From contig CAZFIM010000051.1 in assembly GCA_964519615.1 (NCBI GenBank), positions 1 through 18,073 on the forward strand: 18,073 bases of DNA. The letters are read 5' to 3'. Position numbers and translations under genes: made by a program. This document shows positions 15,697 to 18,073 of the stretch, piece by piece (within the stretch, counting starts at the first letter, position 1; each line of letters starts with the position of its first letter). Origin of the DNA: CAZFIM01 sp964519615 (GTDB lineage Bacteria; Chloroflexota; Dehalococcoidia; GIF9; UBA5629). The notes under the pieces are model-generated. The model had not been told where the DNA came from, searched no databases, and saw only the letters and a program-made list of their open reading frames with translations.

Positions 15697-15711
15697 GTTG
15701 TATAATACAAC
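15697..15711. promoter_or_regulatory. Dyad overlapping a -10-like box upstream of mntP
   Basis: GTTGTATAATACAAC is a perfect inverted repeat (six-base arms, three-base centre) that contains TATAAT at 15701-15706, about 22-37 bp before the mntP GTG. It could be an operator over the promoter. No good -35 box is seen at 17 bp, and the conserved parts of the yybP-ykoY manganese riboswitch are not present here. Confidence 0.35.
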
Positions 15712-15732
15712 CCCAAATGGCATACTGAAAAC

Positions 15733-16305
15733 GTGACTGAACTGGATTTCCCTTCCATTGTACTTATAGCTCTCGGGTTATCAGCGGATTGCTTTGCCGT
15801 AGCCATCGGCATCAGTATCTCTCGTGTAAATATTTCTGCTTTCACTATAATCCGTGCTTCATTGGCATTTGCTATTTTTCAGGCTTTAATGCCTTTTATC
15901 GGCTGGCTGTTAGGCCGCACTATTGTTGCTTTCATCGCCGATTTCGATCACTGGCTGGTATTCACCTTACTCGCATTAATTGGCGGAAAAATGATATGGG
16001 AATCTCTCCACCCTGATGGGCATGGGAAAAGCAATGATATTTCCAGACTATTATTAGTCCTGTATTTAGCGCTGGCAACAAGTATAGATGCTCTTGCCGC
16101 AGGACTTTCATTTGCTTTTCTGGATGTTAATATCGCATCTACCTGCTCGACCATAGGAATTGTCACTTTATTAATTGCTATAACCGGTTTCATTTTAGGT
16201 AGGAAAGCAGGTACAATATTAGGTAAGCATGCCGGGATAATTGGCGGAGTTATTCTCATTGCCATCGGGTTAAGAGTCTTGCTCTCTCATCTCCTATTAA
16301 TATAA
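15733..16305 (+). CDS. mntP: Manganese efflux pump MntP
   Basis: Six-helix inner-membrane exporter that lowers intracellular Mn2+. The 190 residues match E. coli MntP (188). The protein is an inverted repeat of two three-helix units, each with the key acidic motif: Asp19 in GLSADCFAVAIG and Asp119 in ATSIDALAAGLSF, corresponding to E. coli D16 and D118. Cys20 and Ala18 vary from the common SMDAFAV, but the Asp residues are kept. The start is a GTG with only a weak ribosome site (GAAAAC). No in-frame ATG lies nearby upstream, and the resulting N-terminus has the usual length. It is divergent from the selenoprotein candidate across about 160 bp. Confidence 0.92.
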   Translation: MTELDFPSIVLIALGLSADCFAVAIGISISRVNISAFTIIRASLAFAIFQALMPFIGWLLGRTIVAFIADFDHWLVFTLLALIGGKMIWESLHPDGHGKSNDISRLLLVLYLALATSIDALAAGLSFAFLDVNIASTCSTIGIVTLLIAITGFILGRKAGTILGKHAGIIGGVILIAIGLRVLLSHLLLI

Positions 16306-16429
16306 CAGGCGGCGTATATAATTCGGCTCCATACTTTTACATAGCCTGCTGCTGTTCATGTTGTTATACTAATACTACATTCAGTTTTATTTCATAATAG
16401 ATATGTAAGAGTCATCTCAGGCAATATAA

Positions 16430-18073
16430 ATGATAGTAAGTTTACTTATTGGTCTTTCCAGCATTATTATTCTGGGAATTGCTGCCGAATGGCTTTCTTG
16501 GCGAATTCGTTTACCTTCCATACTCCTCCTGCTGTTATTTGGGTTCATCGCAGGTCCGCTTACAGGCTTTTTAAAACCCGATGTTCTCTTCGGAGATATA
16601 TTGATTCCATTGGTATCACTGGCTGTAGCGATCATTCTTTTCGAGGGCGGCCTGAACCTTCGTATCTCAGAGCTGCGTACTGTAGAAGGAGTTGTCATTC
16701 GTCTTATCTCTCTTGGAACCCTTGCGAGCTGGATCATAGGTACCGCTTCAGCATATTATTTTTTAAAACTTGATCTGGGTCTCGCTACTTTGTTGGGCGC
16801 TATCCTCATAGTCACAGGGCCAACGGTCATTATTCCAATGCTGCGACATTTAAGGATGGGAGGCCGAGTCGCTTCAATTCTCAAATGGGAAGGTATAGTT
16901 ATTGATCCTATCGGTGCAGTCCTTGCCATTATTGTATTTCAGGTTATCACTGTCAGCGGCATGCAGGATGCAGGCATCGTTATCGTCTTTAGCCTGATTA
17001 AAACAGTTCTCATCAACGGTGCAATAGGTGCACTGGCAGCGTATATAGTAATACTGTTATTAAGAAGTTATCTGATACCTGATTACCTTCACAGTGCTGT
17101 TACATTGGCAATGGTGATACTTGCTTTTACCACCGCTAACATTATTCATGAAGACTCCGGCCTCCTGGCGGCAACCGTTATGGGTATTGTACTGGCAAAC
17201 CAGAAAACAGTCAGCGTGAGACATATAGCAGAATTTAAAGAAAATTTAAGAGTTCTTTTAATATCGGGCCTTTTTATCTTGCTGGCAGCCAGACTATCTA
17301 TGAGTGAACTATCATACTTCGGAACAGGAAGTATTCTATTTTTAGCTATATTGATCTTCATCGCCCGCCCGCTCTCAGTGGCTATCTCAACATTAAAATC
17401 AAGGCTAAACTGGAAAGAAAGAGTCTTTCTTGCGTCAGTTGACCCTCGCGGCATTGTGGCGGCAGCAGTTTCATCCGTATTTGCGCTGCGACTTGTTGAC
17501 AGTGGTTTTAAGCAAGCAGAGCTGCTGGTGCCTTTCACCTTCCTCGTAATAGCAGGAACGGTCATTATTTACGGGCTTTCCGCCACGCCCGTAGGTAGAG
17601 CACTTAAACTCGCCAGTCCAAATCCACAAGGGTTTTTAATCGTAGGAGCCAATTTATTCGCACGCAACCTTGCCAGCGTTTTAATAGCGGAGGGATACAA
17701 AGTCTTTATGGTCGACGATAACTGGACAAACATCTCACAAGCGAGAATGGCCGGTATACCAACGTTACGTGCAAACGTATTATCCCACTATGCGCTTGAT
17801 GAAATCGATCTTGGCGGAATAGGACATTTACTTGCGCTTACAGCGGATAATGAGTATAACTCACTTGCTATAGTGCAATTTGCTAATATATTTGACCGAT
17901 CGCACATTTTTCAGCTATGCACTGAAAAGGGTATAAAATATTCCAGGGATTCTTTTTCTAAACATTTAAGAGGCAGGTTATTATTCTGTCAGGGAATTAC
18001 CTATGAAAACCTAATATCTGCTTTACTTTCCGGGGCTGTAATTAAAACTACAATGTTAACAGACAAATTTGAC
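16430..18073 (+). CDS. CPA-family Na+(K+)/H+ antiporter with C-terminal TrkA-N domain, 3' end cut by window
   Basis: The frame is open from ATG 16430 to the last base (548 codons seen). Residues 1 to about 385 form a many-helix cation:proton antiporter. FEGGLNL is near residue 71. TGPTVI (129-134) occupies the position of the TDP motif of other CPA1 members. WEGIVIDPIGA carries the core Asp159, and DPRGIVAAAV lies in a late helix. From about residue 401 a Rossmann RCK/TrkA-N domain begins (GFLIVGANLFARNL, then VFMVDD), which in related proteins binds nucleotide and gates transport. The glycine pattern GANLFA departs from the usual GxGxxG. It likely exchanges Na+ or K+ for protons. The gap to mntP is 124 bp without a clear terminator, so cotranscription is possible. 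Confidence 0.88.
   Translation, partial: MIVSLLIGLSSIIILGIAAEWLSWRIRLPSILLLLLFGFIAGPLTGFLKPDVLFGDILIPLVSLAVAIILFEGGLNLRISELRTVEGVVIRLISLGTLASWIIGTASAYYFLKLDLGLATLLGAILIVTGPTVIIPMLRHLRMGGRVASILKWEGIVIDPIGAVLAIIVFQVITVSGMQDAGIVIVFSLIKTVLINGAIGALAAYIVILLLRSYLIPDYLHSAVTLAMVILAFTTANIIHEDSGLLAATVMGIVLANQKTVSVRHIAEFKENLRVLLISGLFILLAARLSMSELSYFGTGSILFLAILIFIARPLSVAISTLKSRLNWKERVFLASVDPRGIVAAAVSSVFALRLVDSGFKQAELLVPFTFLVIAGTVIIYGLSATPVGRALKLASPNPQGFLIVGANLFARNLASVLIAEGYKVFMVDDNWTNISQARMAGIPTLRANVLSHYALDEIDLGGIGHLLALTADNEYNSLAIVQFANIFDRSHIFQLCTEKGIKYSRDSFSKHLRGRLLFCQGITYENLISALLSGAVIKTTMLTDKFD

Noticed and set aside
15612..15732. yybP-ykoY manganese riboswitch ahead of mntP
   Set aside because: The conserved G-rich loops of that riboswitch are not present, and the leader is too short and AT-rich.

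Overview
The window looks like a chromosomal segment of an anaerobic, moderately AT-rich bacterium. A two-subunit 2-oxoacid:ferredoxin oxidoreductase, an EF-P with arginine at its loop tip, a LonB-like protease, a tkt-rpiB pair and a PAS-LuxR one-component regulator together suggest Chloroflexota, perhaps Dehalococcoidia. That placement is inference from gene content and remembered family sequences, not a computed classification. I see no phage genes, insertion sequence or CRISPR array.

Layout. Positions 1-2804 (+) hold a tight set: an M24 metallopeptidase cut by the left edge, efp, a PHP-domain phosphoesterase and a formyltransferase. Facing it on the minus strand is a LonB-like AAA+ protease (2901-5351). 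A divergent 5' region of about 370 bp separates this from tkt-rpiB (5721-8199, +), the non-oxidative pentose phosphate pair. A triple-PAS LuxR regulator (8357-9913, -) converges on rpiB. Next come a tRNA-Gly(TCC) with its own promoter and terminator (about 10203-10346) and, after a 380-bp spacer, a two-gene 2-oxoacid:ferredoxin oxidoreductase (10700-13257, +).

The most interesting part is the minus-strand cluster 15569->13477. Transcription would run first through a tiny membrane protein whose frame is interrupted by one TGA, exactly where relatives (the DUF6132-like family, from memory) carry a conserved cysteine. A SECIS-like hairpin lies immediately downstream. I read it as a candidate selenoprotein (CxxxxU) that automatic gene calling would miss. 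It is followed, 28 bp on, by a membrane-anchored TIM-barrel glycoside-hydrolase-like protein, and then by a DUF72 gene that is out of frame at both ends, each time at a simple-sequence tract. The right end (+) carries mntP (Mn2+ efflux) and a Na+/H+ antiporter with a C-terminal TrkA-N domain. The antiporter runs off the window.

How the genes fit together: central carbon metabolism (tkt, rpiB, ferredoxin-dependent 2-oxoacid oxidation), translation support (efp, tRNA-Gly), protein quality control (M24 peptidase, Lon-like protease) and ion homeostasis (mntP, antiporter). The selenoprotein candidate and the glycosidase-like gene do not fit a known pathway and deserve the closest look.
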